A stretch of DNA of 64,000 nt from Pseudomonadales bacterium (GCA_028280345.1 JANQLY010000017.1:62001-126000); one strand, 5' to 3'; counted from the stretch's first letter, positions 39,701 through 50,800 are shown. The notes: generated by a model not told the origin, from the sequence alone. Made by a program: numbers and translations.

Positions 39701-40747
39701 TTGGAATTTTTAGCCGACTACGGTTTGTTTCTTGCAAAGGCCGTCACCTTGGTTTTGGCTGTGCTCGTTGTGGTAATGGGTATTGCGTCAAGCAGTGCAA
39801 AACTCAAACGGCTGGAAAAGAAAGGCCATATCGAAGTTGAAAAGCTCAACGAAAAATACGAGGAAATGAAGCATACGCTCACAGCGAGTGTCTTGCCGGA
39901 GCAGGCACAGAAGGATTTGCTAAAGGAAGAAAAGAAGCAGCACAAGGAAAAAAAGAAGCAGGAAAAAAACCAGACGGAAGACGCAGCGAAAAAGCGTGTG
40001 TTTGTGGTGGATTTTCACGGCGATATCAAGGCCAGTGAAGCCGAGGGGCTGGAGCAGGTGGTCTCTGCGGTATTAATGGTGGCAAAAGGCACTGATGAAG
40101 TGGTGGTACGTCTGGAAAGCCAGGGCGGTATGGTGCACAGCTATGGCTATGCGGCATCACAACTCGCGCGTATTCGCAGTCGCGAAATTCCACTTACCAT
40201 TTGTATCGACAAGGTAGCGGCGAGTGGTGGCTATATGATGGCCTGTATCGGCGACAAAATACTGGCGGCACCGTTTTCAATTATCGGCTCCATCGGTGTA
40301 GTGGCACAGATTCCCAATGTACACCGCCTGCTGAAAAAACACGATATCGATTACGAACTGATAACCGCCGGTGAATACAAGCGCACACTCACCGTGTTTG
40401 GTGAGAATACCGAAAAGGGACGCGAGAAATTCCAGGAAGATATCCAGGATACCCACGACCTGTTTAAAGAGTATGTGTCCGAGCATCGCAGCCAGGTGAA
40501 TATCGAAGAGGTCTCTACTGGTGAAGTCTGGTTTGGCAGTCGCGCGCTCGACAAGGCACTCGTGGATGAGATCAAAACCTCCGAGGAATATCTGCTTGAT
40601 GCTTCCAATGAACGTGATATCTACAAAGTGGAATTTGTCGAAAAACGCAGCTTGCAGGAAAAGCTCGGTATTGCGGTGCGTCATGGCGTAGGAGAAGCGT
40701 TGGAGACGCTGTTATTAAAAGGGCGGGATTTTCGGTTTTTTAACTAG
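39701..40747 (+). CDS. sohB: Inner-membrane peptidase SohB (S49 family)
   Basis: 348 residues with a TTG start and GAGG ~9 bases upstream. One N-terminal transmembrane helix is followed by a Lys/Glu-rich linker (65-98) and the S49 protease domain. The Ser-Lys dyad is visible: Ser175 in KVAASGGYMM and Lys227 in GEYKRTLTVFG, matching the spacing of SohB/SppA. It degrades signal peptides or quality-control substrates in the periplasm. A hairpin with a short T-run follows (40751-40779). Confidence 0.93.
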   Translation: MEFLADYGLFLAKAVTLVLAVLVVVMGIASSSAKLKRLEKKGHIEVEKLNEKYEEMKHTLTASVLPEQAQKDLLKEEKKQHKEKKKQEKNQTEDAAKKRVFVVDFHGDIKASEAEGLEQVVSAVLMVAKGTDEVVVRLESQGGMVHSYGYAASQLARIRSREIPLTICIDKVAASGGYMMACIGDKILAAPFSIIGSIGVVAQIPNVHRLLKKHDIDYELITAGEYKRTLTVFGENTEKGREKFQEDIQDTHDLFKEYVSEHRSQVNIEEVSTGEVWFGSRALDKALVDEIKTSEEYLLDASNERDIYKVEFVEKRSLQEKLGIAVRHGVGEALETLLLKGRDFRFFN

Positions 40748-40750
40748 CTC

Positions 40751-40779
40751 AAATGGAGAGTGTTGAGCTGGCTCCATTT
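40751..40779 (+). terminator. Probable terminator after sohB
   Basis: An 8-bp stem AAATGGAG/CTCCATTT (40751-40758, 40772-40779) with a 13-nt loop, then TTCTTT. The loop is long and the T-run short, so it is a moderate candidate. It marks the left border of the AT-rich island. Confidence 0.5.
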
Positions 40780-40879
40780 TCTTTAGCTATTTTGTTTTAA
40801 TTGAAGCATAGTTGAAGAAGGACATAGATTGTGAAGTTTTAAGCAGCTATTAAGTTACAAGCTATAGGGAAAAATAAAT

Positions 40880-41383
40880 ATGAGCGAAGAGAATGCCATT
40901 GATTCGGCGATAGCAACAATTCAAGGATATATATCTGATAATCAGATAGCTAGTAAAAGGCTTCTTTCTTATCTAATGCTTTTTAGTCTTTTTGTGCTAA
41001 CGTTTGTTATGATGCTTTTTGTAATGCCGCTTTCCATAAAAGCACCCGACACGCTTCTGTACGGAATATTTGCTATGTTCATCATTGTTTTTGGTGTTTT
41101 AATGGCTGTTTATCGCTTTCATTTAAATGAAATATCTCGCTCAGAGCATTATAAAATGGGTTTTCTTCGGGTGCGAGTTGCAGCAAATAACCATAATCTG
41201 GAGGGGTTTAAAACAGAGGTGAGACAGGCGCTTACAGATGGAGCTTTTGCTTATACCGCAACGTCGTTAATTGGTAGTAAGGACAAAAAAGTTGAAAGCC
41301 CTCTTCCAGGGCATCCAACATCAGATATATCAGTAATATTACTGAATAAACTATTAGAGGGAATGGAGCCAAAGAAAAGATAG
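40880..41383 (+). CDS. Hypothetical two-TM membrane protein (AT-rich island)
   Basis: 167 residues. A short cytoplasmic N-terminus precedes two adjacent transmembrane helices (about 35-57 and 63-83). A cytosolic C-terminal domain follows, with FHLNEISRSEHYKMGFLRVR and NLEGFKTEVRQALTDGAFAY. The codons are AT-rich compared with sohB and the WS/DGAT gene. No family is recognised. The two-TM-plus-cytosolic-domain plan is common in accessory sensor or effector proteins, but that is only analogy. First gene of a four-gene same-strand run (40880-42622). Confidence 0.6.
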   Translation: MSEENAIDSAIATIQGYISDNQIASKRLLSYLMLFSLFVLTFVMMLFVMPLSIKAPDTLLYGIFAMFIIVFGVLMAVYRFHLNEISRSEHYKMGFLRVRVAANNHNLEGFKTEVRQALTDGAFAYTATSLIGSKDKKVESPLPGHPTSDISVILLNKLLEGMEPKKR

Positions 41384-41434
41384 TGTAATCAGCTTGGTGC
41401 CTGATTATGAGGTGTTATGTAAATAGGAGAATGA

Positions 41435-41950
41435 ATGCCCGAGATTCCAGAAAGTGAGAATTGTTGTGCTAAAGAGCCATATGCTTTTTATGGATTAACG
41501 TCATATGCGGCTCAGCTAATGGAGCATTCAGCTTTAAATGTTGTCTTAGCTTTAAAACTACCAGAAGTTGGCCTTTGTACAGTGCAGGTATTCGATGAGA
41601 TTAGTGTTAACTTAGAGAAAAGAACTTTTGGTCAGCTATTGGGTGCATGTAAAAAAGAGATTGATCTCTCGGATGAAGAATTAGAGCTGTTAAATGAAGC
41701 TTTGAATTTAAGGAACTATGTAACTCATCATTTTTTCAGGGCTCACGCTACAAACTTTGTTTCTGAAGCAGGTCAGAAAGAAATGATTGATGAGATGAGA
41801 GGACTTATAGCAAAGTTTGATAAAGCAGATGCAGTTTTGGAAAGAATTTACAAGCCGCTCTGGCAGCAATATGGTTATACTGAGGAAAATGCAGAAGCAG
41901 AAATAGCAAAAATGCTTCAAGAGGCAAAAGAGCGTGACACAATTGCATAA
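41435..41950 (+). CDS. HEPN-like all-helical protein, candidate RNase
   Basis: 171 residues, helical throughout. Near the middle is ALNLRNYVTHHFFRAHA. R93-N94 followed by H98 fits the RN-x3-H motif of HEPN ribonucleases (family knowledge: R-x4-6-H with a polar residue after Arg). Flanking helices (SYAAQLMEHSALNVVLALKL before; EMIDEMRGLIAKFDKADAVL after) suit the HEPN bundle. The C-terminal helix is Glu/Ala-rich. It is one gene upstream of the stand-alone sigma region 1.1 protein, with 37 bp between. RNase activity is inference; non-catalytic HEPN relatives exist. Confidence 0.6.
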   Translation: MPEIPESENCCAKEPYAFYGLTSYAAQLMEHSALNVVLALKLPEVGLCTVQVFDEISVNLEKRTFGQLLGACKKEIDLSDEELELLNEALNLRNYVTHHFFRAHATNFVSEAGQKEMIDEMRGLIAKFDKADAVLERIYKPLWQQYGYTEENAEAEIAKMLQEAKERDTIA

Positions 41951-41987
41951 ATTAGTCATTGTGTGTAATTCTTAGGGCGTCCGTAGA

Positions 41988-42176
41988 ATGCCTGATAAAA
42001 GTCTCAAAGAACTAATTACAAAAGGTAAAAGTCAGGGTTTTCTGACTAAAAAGGAAATTCTCGAGTATTTGCCATCCCAGATTAGTGATCCCGATCAGAT
42101 AGAAGATATTATGCAAATGATTAATGATATGGGTATTGAAGTTAGGGATAAAACCAGAACCTTATCTAAACAGTAA
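41988..42176 (+). CDS. Stand-alone sigma-70 region 1.1 domain protein
   Basis: 62 residues that align end to end with the N-terminal region 1.1 of RpoD, as recalled from E. coli: LKELITKGKSQGFLTKKEI, LPSQISDPDQIEDIMQMIND and MGIEV are close to identical in the second half. In full-length sigma factors this domain sits in the DNA channel of RNA polymerase and blocks free sigma from binding promoters. No sigma regions 1.2-4 follow: the frame ends in TAA after DKTRTLSKQ and the next gene is unrelated. A trans-acting RNA polymerase modulator or decoy is plausible. The ribosome site is weak (TAGGG ~15 bases upstream), suggesting coupling to the HEPN-like gene. Confidence 0.8.
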   Translation: MPDKSLKELITKGKSQGFLTKKEILEYLPSQISDPDQIEDIMQMINDMGIEVRDKTRTLSKQ

Positions 42177-42205
42177 TTTTAGGAGCAATGAGAAAAGTAT
42201 AAACA

Positions 42206-42622
42206 ATGAGTAGGCCTGTATCTGTAAATCTGGCTATGTTGTGCCTTGTATTAGCGTTTCTAACCTGGGCGGGAACAACCTTATATTTGACAGAATTATG
42301 TGGACAATACTGTATTGATAGATTTGTAGAAAAAAATCTTTTGATAAAATCAGTGGTCGTATTGGTATTTATTCTCTCTATATTAATAATCCCGGGGATT
42401 ATTGTGTTGGTTACAAAAAGAGATCATCGGGCAATAAAAATAGTACATTTCTTTCTAATATGTATGGCTGTGTCATTTGTAATTGATTGCTTTGATCCAT
42501 TAATGAGAGAAAGCAGCATTATTACAATATTTGGCATTATTGAGTTGGCGTTATTTTTTATGGCTGCATACTTTATTAGTTCAACCGAATCAGTTAACTG
42601 GTATGAAAATTCAGATTCATAA
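42206..42622 (+). CDS. Hypothetical four-TM membrane protein
   Basis: 138 residues with four predicted transmembrane helices (about 9-29, 47-69, 78-95, 103-125) and short loops. Two Cys lie in the first periplasmic loop (TELCGQYCIDRF) and could form a disulfide. AT-rich; the start follows TTTAGGAGCAATGAG at ~18 bases. No family recognised. Last gene of the island. The next gene (WS/DGAT) is 275 bp away, and that gap holds no clear gene. Confidence 0.55.
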   Translation: MSRPVSVNLAMLCLVLAFLTWAGTTLYLTELCGQYCIDRFVEKNLLIKSVVVLVFILSILIIPGIIVLVTKRDHRAIKIVHFFLICMAVSFVIDCFDPLMRESSIITIFGIIELALFFMAAYFISSTESVNWYENSDS

Positions 42623-42897
42623 CCAACCAGCTTCCGAAGGCAATTACGACTGCCAAAGAAAACTCTGAGCCCCTATTTAATCACCAGTTTTTGCATTGAA
42701 TAGGGATATCGTCAAGATGACTCGGTCAATTCGGAATAAAGCAATAAAATCAATAGGTTATAGTTATCTGTTCAGTGATTATTGAGCTGCACTGAAAGGT
42801 GAAATCTGCCGTTTAAATAGAAAGCCTCGCCTGTTCCAGGGCCATAAATCAGGGTATCATGCGCACTTCTTGAGTCTGAATCAGGCGTAGTATCAAT

Positions 42898-44418
42898 ATG
42901 GAACAGTTATCCGGCCTTGATGCCATGTTTATCCATGCTGAGCAACACGGGTTGCCCATGCATATTTCCACCCTGTCGGTTTATGACCCTTCCACCGCGC
43001 CGAACGGGGAGGTGGATTTCCGTGATATTCTCGGAATCTTTGAAAACCGCATTCAGAACCGCGTGCCGATCCTGCGCTCACGCCTGCACCAGGTGCCGTT
43101 CAATATTGATCAACCCTATTGGGAAGAAGATCCGAATTTCGACATGGTGTACCACGTACGCCATATCGCGTTGCCAAAGCCTGGCAACTGGCACAAGCTG
43201 TGTTCGATGGTGGCCAACCTGCATGCGCAGCCGTTGAACCGCCGTCGTCCGCTGTGGGAAGCCTATGTGATTGATGGCCTGGAAAGTATTGAAGGTATGC
43301 CGAATGGCGCATTTGCGATCATGATGAAGGTGCATCACTCGGTGATGGATGGTCGTACCGGCATGGCAATCTTTGGCAATCTGCATACCCTTGAACCGGA
43401 TTCCGGCAAGGAGAGCCACGAGTCACTGTTCGGTGAGTATCCAACGCTGGAATTGAGCCGCAATGTGTCTACCCCGAAATTACTGCGCAAGGCGTATGTG
43501 AATAATTTGCGTAAAACCAGTCGCTTGTTAAAACTCGCACTGAAAGGCATTGGTACCTATGCGGATGTGAAACTTGCCTTGCGCAACAAGGAAGTAAAAT
43601 CGTTACACAAACCCAAAACCCGCTTTAACGGTCGCATCTCGCCGCGCCGTATTATTGACCGCACGATTTTTCCCATTGATGGTATCAAAACCATCAAGTC
43701 AGTATTTCGCAACGAAACGGTTAACGATGTTGCACTGACCATTATCGGTGGTGCCCTGCGTGAGTATCTGACGGCGAAAGATGAGTTACCGGAAGATTCT
43801 CTTGTGGCCGGTGTGCCAATCGATGTGCGCAAGGAGGAAGACCGCGATGTAATGGGTAATATGATTAATATTATGAACGTTGCGCTGCGCACCGATATTG
43901 CCGATCCGCTGGAGCGTTTGAAGATACTGCATGAAGAGGCGCATTCGGGCAAAGTGTTTGCCCATCTGCTCGGTGATCACTCGATTCACGATCTGCTCGA
44001 CAGTTTGTATGCTGGACTGATTTCCTGGGGTATTCGCACGGCGGTGGATTCCGGTGTGATGGATAAGTTCCCGCCAGCTAACAATACGATTGTAACCAAT
44101 GTGCCGGGGACTAATCAGCCGGTGTATATGGCGGGTGCAAAAATGGTGGAATCTTTTGGTATGGGGCCGCTAATTCCGAACACCGGTCTGTTCCACACTG
44201 TCAGTACAACCTATGATCATATGGCCATTTCATTTACCGCGTGCCGTCATATGATGGATGATCCGGATTTTTATGTATCGTGTTTGCGTAAGTCCTATGA
44301 AGAACTGCTCGAAGCAGCAATTGCGCGACTGGCTGAACAAACCAATCCGAAAACCGAAGTGGTTGATGGCACCATGGTCATGCCAGGGAAAGGGGATAAG
44401 CCGTTTATTGAGCACTGA
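42898..44418 (+). CDS. Wax ester synthase / diacylglycerol O-acyltransferase (WS/DGAT)
   Basis: 506 residues. The catalytic HHxxxDG motif is HHSVMDG at 146-152. The N-terminus (MEQLSGLDAMFIHAEQHGLP) and the conserved segments FNGRISPRRIIDR, AGVPIDVRKEEDRDVMGNMI, NNTIVTNVPGTNQPVYMAGA and FGMGPLIPNTGLFHTV are typical. It esterifies fatty alcohols or diacylglycerol with acyl-CoA to make storage wax esters or triacylglycerol at the inner membrane. The start lacks a clear ribosome site. Other storage-lipid genes (HSL-type hydrolase, phasin) lie beyond the giant RHS gene. Confidence 0.95.
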   Translation: MEQLSGLDAMFIHAEQHGLPMHISTLSVYDPSTAPNGEVDFRDILGIFENRIQNRVPILRSRLHQVPFNIDQPYWEEDPNFDMVYHVRHIALPKPGNWHKLCSMVANLHAQPLNRRRPLWEAYVIDGLESIEGMPNGAFAIMMKVHHSVMDGRTGMAIFGNLHTLEPDSGKESHESLFGEYPTLELSRNVSTPKLLRKAYVNNLRKTSRLLKLALKGIGTYADVKLALRNKEVKSLHKPKTRFNGRISPRRIIDRTIFPIDGIKTIKSVFRNETVNDVALTIIGGALREYLTAKDELPEDSLVAGVPIDVRKEEDRDVMGNMINIMNVALRTDIADPLERLKILHEEAHSGKVFAHLLGDHSIHDLLDSLYAGLISWGIRTAVDSGVMDKFPPANNTIVTNVPGTNQPVYMAGAKMVESFGMGPLIPNTGLFHTVSTTYDHMAISFTACRHMMDDPDFYVSCLRKSYEELLEAAIARLAEQTNPKTEVVDGTMVMPGKGDKPFIEH

Positions 44419-44837
44419 TCATTTTTTGCTCGAATCCTTTGTGTAGGCATTTCGTTTAATCCATTGCATAACAATCACTTGGCATCATTACTTAACTGAT
44501 TTCTGAAGTGGTGTCTGGTTGCCGGTATGAAAATTCTGGCTGTCAGAGGTGGATTTGGCGAGGTGAATGGATATAATGGCGTTGGATTAAGATTGGATTA
44601 ATAATAAGTGCCTTGATCAGGCAGTATTCAGTTTAACGAAGATACAGAAAATGGAGAAGGAATAGGGCGATGCATAAATTCAATGCTATAAAACTAAATA
44701 AAAAGAAATTGGCAACAGGGAAAACACAGCAGGTTTAATTCAGACAGATTCAATTTAATAAATAGAACATTCAGGCTTCCACGGTCTGCGGGACTGTTGG
44801 TGCGTGGGTAATGGAATAAAAAGGAACAGGAAAGCTT
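44419..44837 (+). other. 419-bp gene-poor interval before the RHS gene, with one micro-ORF
   Basis: AT-rich sequence without a recognisable gene, terminator or promoter. The only coding hint is a 22-codon Lys-rich frame (44670-44738, starting MHKFNAIKLNKKK) with GAAGGAA eight bases upstream. It could be a leader peptide or chance. Confidence 0.4.
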
Positions 44838-47800
44838 ATGTCTTTATCTCTTGAATTATCACAATGTCGTAGAGCGGTTATCGTTTTTTTCGCTATGTTG
44901 CTGGCGTTGGCTTCGATGCAGGCGGCTGCCAGTGCCGGGTCGTTTTCGAAAAATGGTGTGATATACATACTCGGAACCGATGGTGCAGATTCGATTCAGG
45001 TGTCTGATGACGGTAATAAATGGAAAATCCAGTCAGACTACGATGATGGTAAATTCAAAGAGGAATTGTGGTTTAAAAAGTCTGAGATCGATTCGATCGC
45101 TGTGCACGCTTGCGGAGATGATGATCAGGTGCAAATGGGATCATTGACTATTCCGTCGATTATTTATGGCGGTAGCGGTGACGACCAGTTGCAGGGTGGT
45201 GACGGCCCGGACACGATGTACGGAGGAACCGGTGACGATCAGATTGAAGGTAACGACGGTAATGACACCTTGTTTGGCGGCGATGGGAAGGATCAGCTAC
45301 AAGGTGGTAATGGCAACAATACAACAACCAAAAACGGCGATAACGGCTATATCGATTGTACGTTTAATATCTCGCTCGATATTACGTCACTGCCAGTTAC
45401 AGAGGGTACGGAAGGCATAGACTATCTTTACCAGGTTACCTCGGAATATGTCGGTATTGATACACCGCTAACCTATAGTCTGGATGAAGGCCCTGACGGT
45501 ATGACGATAGACCCTGTCAGTGGGCTGGTGAGCTGGACACCGGATTTTGAAGATGCGGGTGTACATACGGTAACGGTTTCTGTAGCAGATACCGGTAGTC
45601 TGGAGGATAGCCAGACTTACCTGTTAACGGTTGCCAATGTAAATCGCCCGCCGGTGATTACTTCGACGGTGGTGACTGAAGGGGCAGAGAACTCACCTTA
45701 TAGCTACGATGTTGACGCTGAAGATCCTGATCTCGGGGCTGTGCTGACATTTAGTCTGTTACAGAACCCCGAGGGCATGACGATTGATAGTAGTAGTGGA
45801 GTGATCAACTGGTTGCCGGGTTATGACGATGCGGGTGATTACACAGTTTCTGTTGAAGTGCGTGATGAGTTTGGCGTAACCGATGTACAGGATTACGTCC
45901 TGCAGATTGAAAATGTTAATCGCTTGCCCGGGATTGTGACGGAGCCGGTTTTTAATGGTACTGACTGTGATCTTTACAGCTATGCGGTTGGTGCTGTTGA
46001 CCCTGATGGTGATGCACTTGTCTGGCGTTTGCTTGAAGCACCGCAAAGTATGCAGATTGACCCGCAAAGCGGTGTGATTAGCTGGGCGGCGGATCGCGGT
46101 GATGACGGGCAGCATGCTGTTACCGTAGAAGTCGATGACGGACTGGGTGGAACCGATCAGCAAAGCTACCTGCTTTATATTGAGCGTTGTAATGAACCGC
46201 CTGTGATTGTCAGTGAGCCATTACGTCTTGCGGTTGCCAGCGAACCTTATGTCTATCCGGTTGTTGCGCAAGATCCGGATCTTGATCCCTTGCTTTATAG
46301 CCTCGTGAATGCGCCCGAGGGTATGACCATCAGTGTGATGACTGGTGTTATCGACTGGCTACCAGGTGTTGAAGATATCGGTACGCATATTGTGACGGTG
46401 CAGGTAGCTGATCCGGATGGTGAACTGGATACTCAAATCTGGTTGCTTAACGTTTCCTACAAGCCTAATCAACCGCCGGTCATTATTACGTCTCCGCAGA
46501 CCACGGTAACAGCGGGCGATACCTATCTCTACCCAGCGGAAGCAACGGATCCGGAAAATCAAATGATTCTGTATTCGCTGCTGGATGCACCTGAAGGTAT
46601 GACGATTAATGCCGCCAATGGTGATATTGCCTGGTCGACAAACTATGCGGATCTCGGGAGTCATCGTGTGACGATCAAGGCGGAAGATATTGTCGGCGCC
46701 TATACAACGCAGAGTTACCTGGTGGAAGTCTTGCCGCGCCCGAATCTGCCGCCACAAATTACCAGTTCTGCGGTCACTATGGGCGAGATTAACGTGGTTT
46801 ATAACTACGATGTAGAAGCAACCGATCCGGATAATGATGAACTGGTTTATTCCCTGTTGTCGGGGCAGTCAGGTATGAATATTCATGCGGCTAGCGGCTT
46901 GATCAGTTGGGTGCCGACAGCTCAGGGTGAGTATGCGGTTATCGTTCAGGTTGATGATCAGTTTGGCGGTACTGATACCCAGGGCTATACGATTGTTGTG
47001 CCGGATAATGCGAATCGCCCACCGCAAATTACCAGCGAGCCCAATAGCGAGATTGCAGAAAACACTGCGTTTAATTATCCGGTCGAGGCAACAGACCCCG
47101 ATGGTGATGTGTTGACCTTTAGCTTGGCAAGTCATGTCAGCGGTATGACAATTAATCCGATCAATGGAGAAATTAACTGGCTGGCAGATTCACGCTATGC
47201 CTATGGTAATTTGCTAGCGCATACGGGCTGTGAAAACTCCATGGGTGAAGCGCTGCCGGATTTGGTGGTCGCTTCTGTGTCCTATAGCGATGCGCAGCAA
47301 CAATTATCGATTCAGATATTGAACCGTGGCCTCGCTGATACGCAGATTGGGGTTGTATTGCATATTAATGGTGTTGAAGATATTGGCAGTGTAGAGATTG
47401 CGCCACTTGCTGCGAGTCAGATCGAAACCCTGTCGGTTGCTGCTACACCGCAACAGTTGGGCAATATGTTGTTGCTTGAAATTGAAAGGGAAGTGGATGA
47501 GTGTGTCCCGGATAATAACAATCAGTTATTGCCGGTCATTCAGGTGATGGCAGACGATGGTGAGCTGGTAGATATCCAGACCTTTGTGATCAATGTCTCT
47601 GATAAAAATGAAGCGCCGGAAATTCTTAACGAGCAAACCAATGTGCTGGCGGGTATCGAGCGTGCATTCAGCTACGATATCAATGCCATAGATCCCGACC
47701 TCGGTGACTTTGTCAGCTACAGCCTTGTCACTGCACCCCAGGGAATGCAAATTGATGCGGTGAGCGGTGTGATTAGCTGGCTGCCGAGCGCAGAGCAAAG

Positions 47801-50800
47801 TGGTGACAGTACGGTAACGGTAAAAGCGGTTGATCTTGCGGGTCTTGAAGACCATTACACGTTCACGATTTCAGCCGAAGTTAGAAACAGTGCTCCGCAA
47901 GCAGGCAATCAATCCCTGTCTACCCATGAGAATACTCCGGTGGGTATGGAGCTGGAGGGTACAGACCCTGATGGCGATGATCTGACGTTGATTCTGGTCG
48001 ATGAGCCGCAGTTCGGTGTATTGGTAGGCGAATTCCCGAATATGATTTATACCCCGAATGCCTTCTTCGAGGGGCAGGACAGCTTTACCTATCTTGTTAA
48101 TGACGGTGAGCTGGATTCCAACCAGGGTGTAGTCACGATTGATGTGGTGGGTGAAAACACGCCGCCATTGATTGTTAGCGAACCTGAAACCCAATTGATT
48201 TTTGAAGGTGCATCGGGGGATGGTGAGCCGATCAATCTTGATAACTGGGTTCAGGATGTCAACTTTGCGCCGGGTGGCCAGGGGCCAGGTAGATGGAATA
48301 TCGCGGGTGATGGTCTAAGTGTGTTGCAGGTTATTAACTCCAGACCCTCCGCATTTATCAGTGATTTTGCGTTTGAAAATGCGCAGATCAAGGGCAAATT
48401 CAAAGTTGAAACCCGCAGTGACGATGACTTTATCGGTTTCGTATTTGGTGTGCAGGATAGAAACCACTATTACCTGTTTGACTGGAAGCAAAACAAGCAG
48501 GGACAGGCAAATCGCGGCATGACCGTCAAGTTGGTCAACAAGGAGCCAGGTGATTCCGGTCCGGGATTATGGGCAACCTATCACCCAACCTTTGAAACGC
48601 TGTGGCACAGCAGTACCTATGGCTGGCGCGATTTTGTTGAATACGATTTTATTCTGACATTCTATCCGGGTGAGTTTACGATCACGGTGATGGAAGGTAA
48701 CAAGACACTTGAATCTGTCACGATTCAGGATGATACCTATACCAGTGGTAAGTTTGGTTTTTATAACTATTCCCAGTCTCATGTGCGTTATCGTGGTTTC
48801 TCGGTTGAAACTCTGGCGGATCGCAACTACGAGTATGATGTCGATGCATTTGATCCGGATGACGATAATCTGACCTATTCTCTGGTTGATGCACCGCAGG
48901 CCATGTCGATTAATCCGGTGACCGGTTTGATCGAATGGCAGACCACAACGGCAGACGTGGGCGGCTATCCGGTCTCTGTTCGTGTAGAAGATCCACAGGG
49001 TGCCTGGGATGAACAGCATTACGATCTGGCGATTATTCATGAGTTGCCGGTGTTTATCTCACAGCCAACTACGGTAGCCTATATTGATCAGCTCTATGTC
49101 TATGATGCACAAGCGGTTGATCCTAATCCGGAAGATGTATTGACCTACAGTTTGGTGAATGCGCCCAACGGCATGACGATTAATTCGGAAAGCGGTGTGG
49201 TGGAATGGAATCCGACTATTCTTGATCTCGGCAGTTACGATATTACTGTGCGTGTAACCGATACGCTGAACTTCCGCACGGATCAAACCTTTACCCTTGA
49301 AGTCACAGAACTGGTAAATTCACCGCCGGTATTTACCTCGGTGCCGCCAACGACCCATTACATTGATCCGTGGAATCCGGGGCCGTATACCTACAGACCT
49401 TCGGCGACCGATGCGGATGGTGATCCGGTGCAAATCGGGCTTGTTGAAGTTCCGCACGGTATGCAAATGTTTGATGGTCGCAATATCACCTGGTGGCCCG
49501 GCGAGCATCAGGTGGGTGATCACGAGATTATTCTCTATGCAGATGACGGTAACTTTGGTCTTACCGAGCAGCGCTTTACGATTACAGTAACAGCGCCGGA
49601 TGCCGTGGCGAGTGTGATTCAGCCGCCGATTATTTTCAGTAATCCGGAAACCATTGTGCAAACCGGTGATCGTTACGAATACGAGCTGATTGCCTTGAGC
49701 CTCAATAACCGACCGATGGAAATTCGGGTAGATCAGGGGCCTGCCGGTTTTGAAATGATCAATGGGCGTACAGCTGCCTGGCAAACCAGTCCCGGTGATG
49801 AAGGTGTGTACCAGATTGCGATGACCGCAGAAGAACTCACGAGTATCGGCTTCCGTACGGGTACCTATACAACGCAGTTCTTCCCATTGCTGGTTACAAG
49901 TGACGCGGCACCGGCAATTGTCAGTACCCCGAATACCATTGCCGAGATTGGCAAAACCTACGCCTACGATGTAGAGGCACTGGATGCCAATGATGCCGCG
50001 CTGGTTTACAGCCTGGTAGAAGGGCCAGAGAGAATGGAAATTGATGCTGAAACAGGGCTTGTGCAGTGGACACCCGGGGGAATAGACATCGGTGATGTCA
50101 CCGTAACCATTGCGGTAGAAGACTCGACAGCCAATCAGGCACAGCAAAGCTATGTGCTAACGGTGTCAGAACCGCTACCGGAAAATAATGCCCCGGAAAT
50201 TACCAGTCTGCCAGGTTTTGATGCCAGTCTGGCTCAGGTTTACAGCTATACGATTGCGGCGACAGACGCCGATGGTGACGAAATTTTCTATCAACTGATT
50301 GATGGTCCGCGCGGTATGTATATTGATGGGCAAACCGTGTACTGGACGCCGGATGCAGCCCAGCTTGGCAGCAACAGCGTAACAGTCGCCGTGCATGATA
50401 CCCGTGTGCAGGTGTTGCAAACCTATACGATTAATGTGACAACCGTCAATGACGGTAATGTTGCACCGATTATCACCAGTGCGCCGTTATATTCGGTACG
50501 TGAAGGTGAGCTCTATAGTTATCAATTGGTTGCGAGTGATGCGAATGGCGATAGCCTGATTTATTCCGTCGCTGGTCCGGCAGGACTGTCGATTGATGGC
50601 AATGGATTGCTTACCTGGGTCACTACGGCGACAGATGTGGGTGATTACACCGTTGATGTGGCTATTAGTGATGGTGAATTTATTGTGCGCCAGATTTATA
50701 CACTGTCGGTACTTGCCAACGGTGTGCCAATCATTACTTCGGTGCCGCCTTTCAATGTAGGAGTGAACGCTGCCTATTACTATGATGTGAATGCAGATGA

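Noticed and set aside
49320..50147. 275-codon frame antisense to the RHS stalk
   Set aside because: Repeats of the antisense of He_PIG units; no start context or domain.
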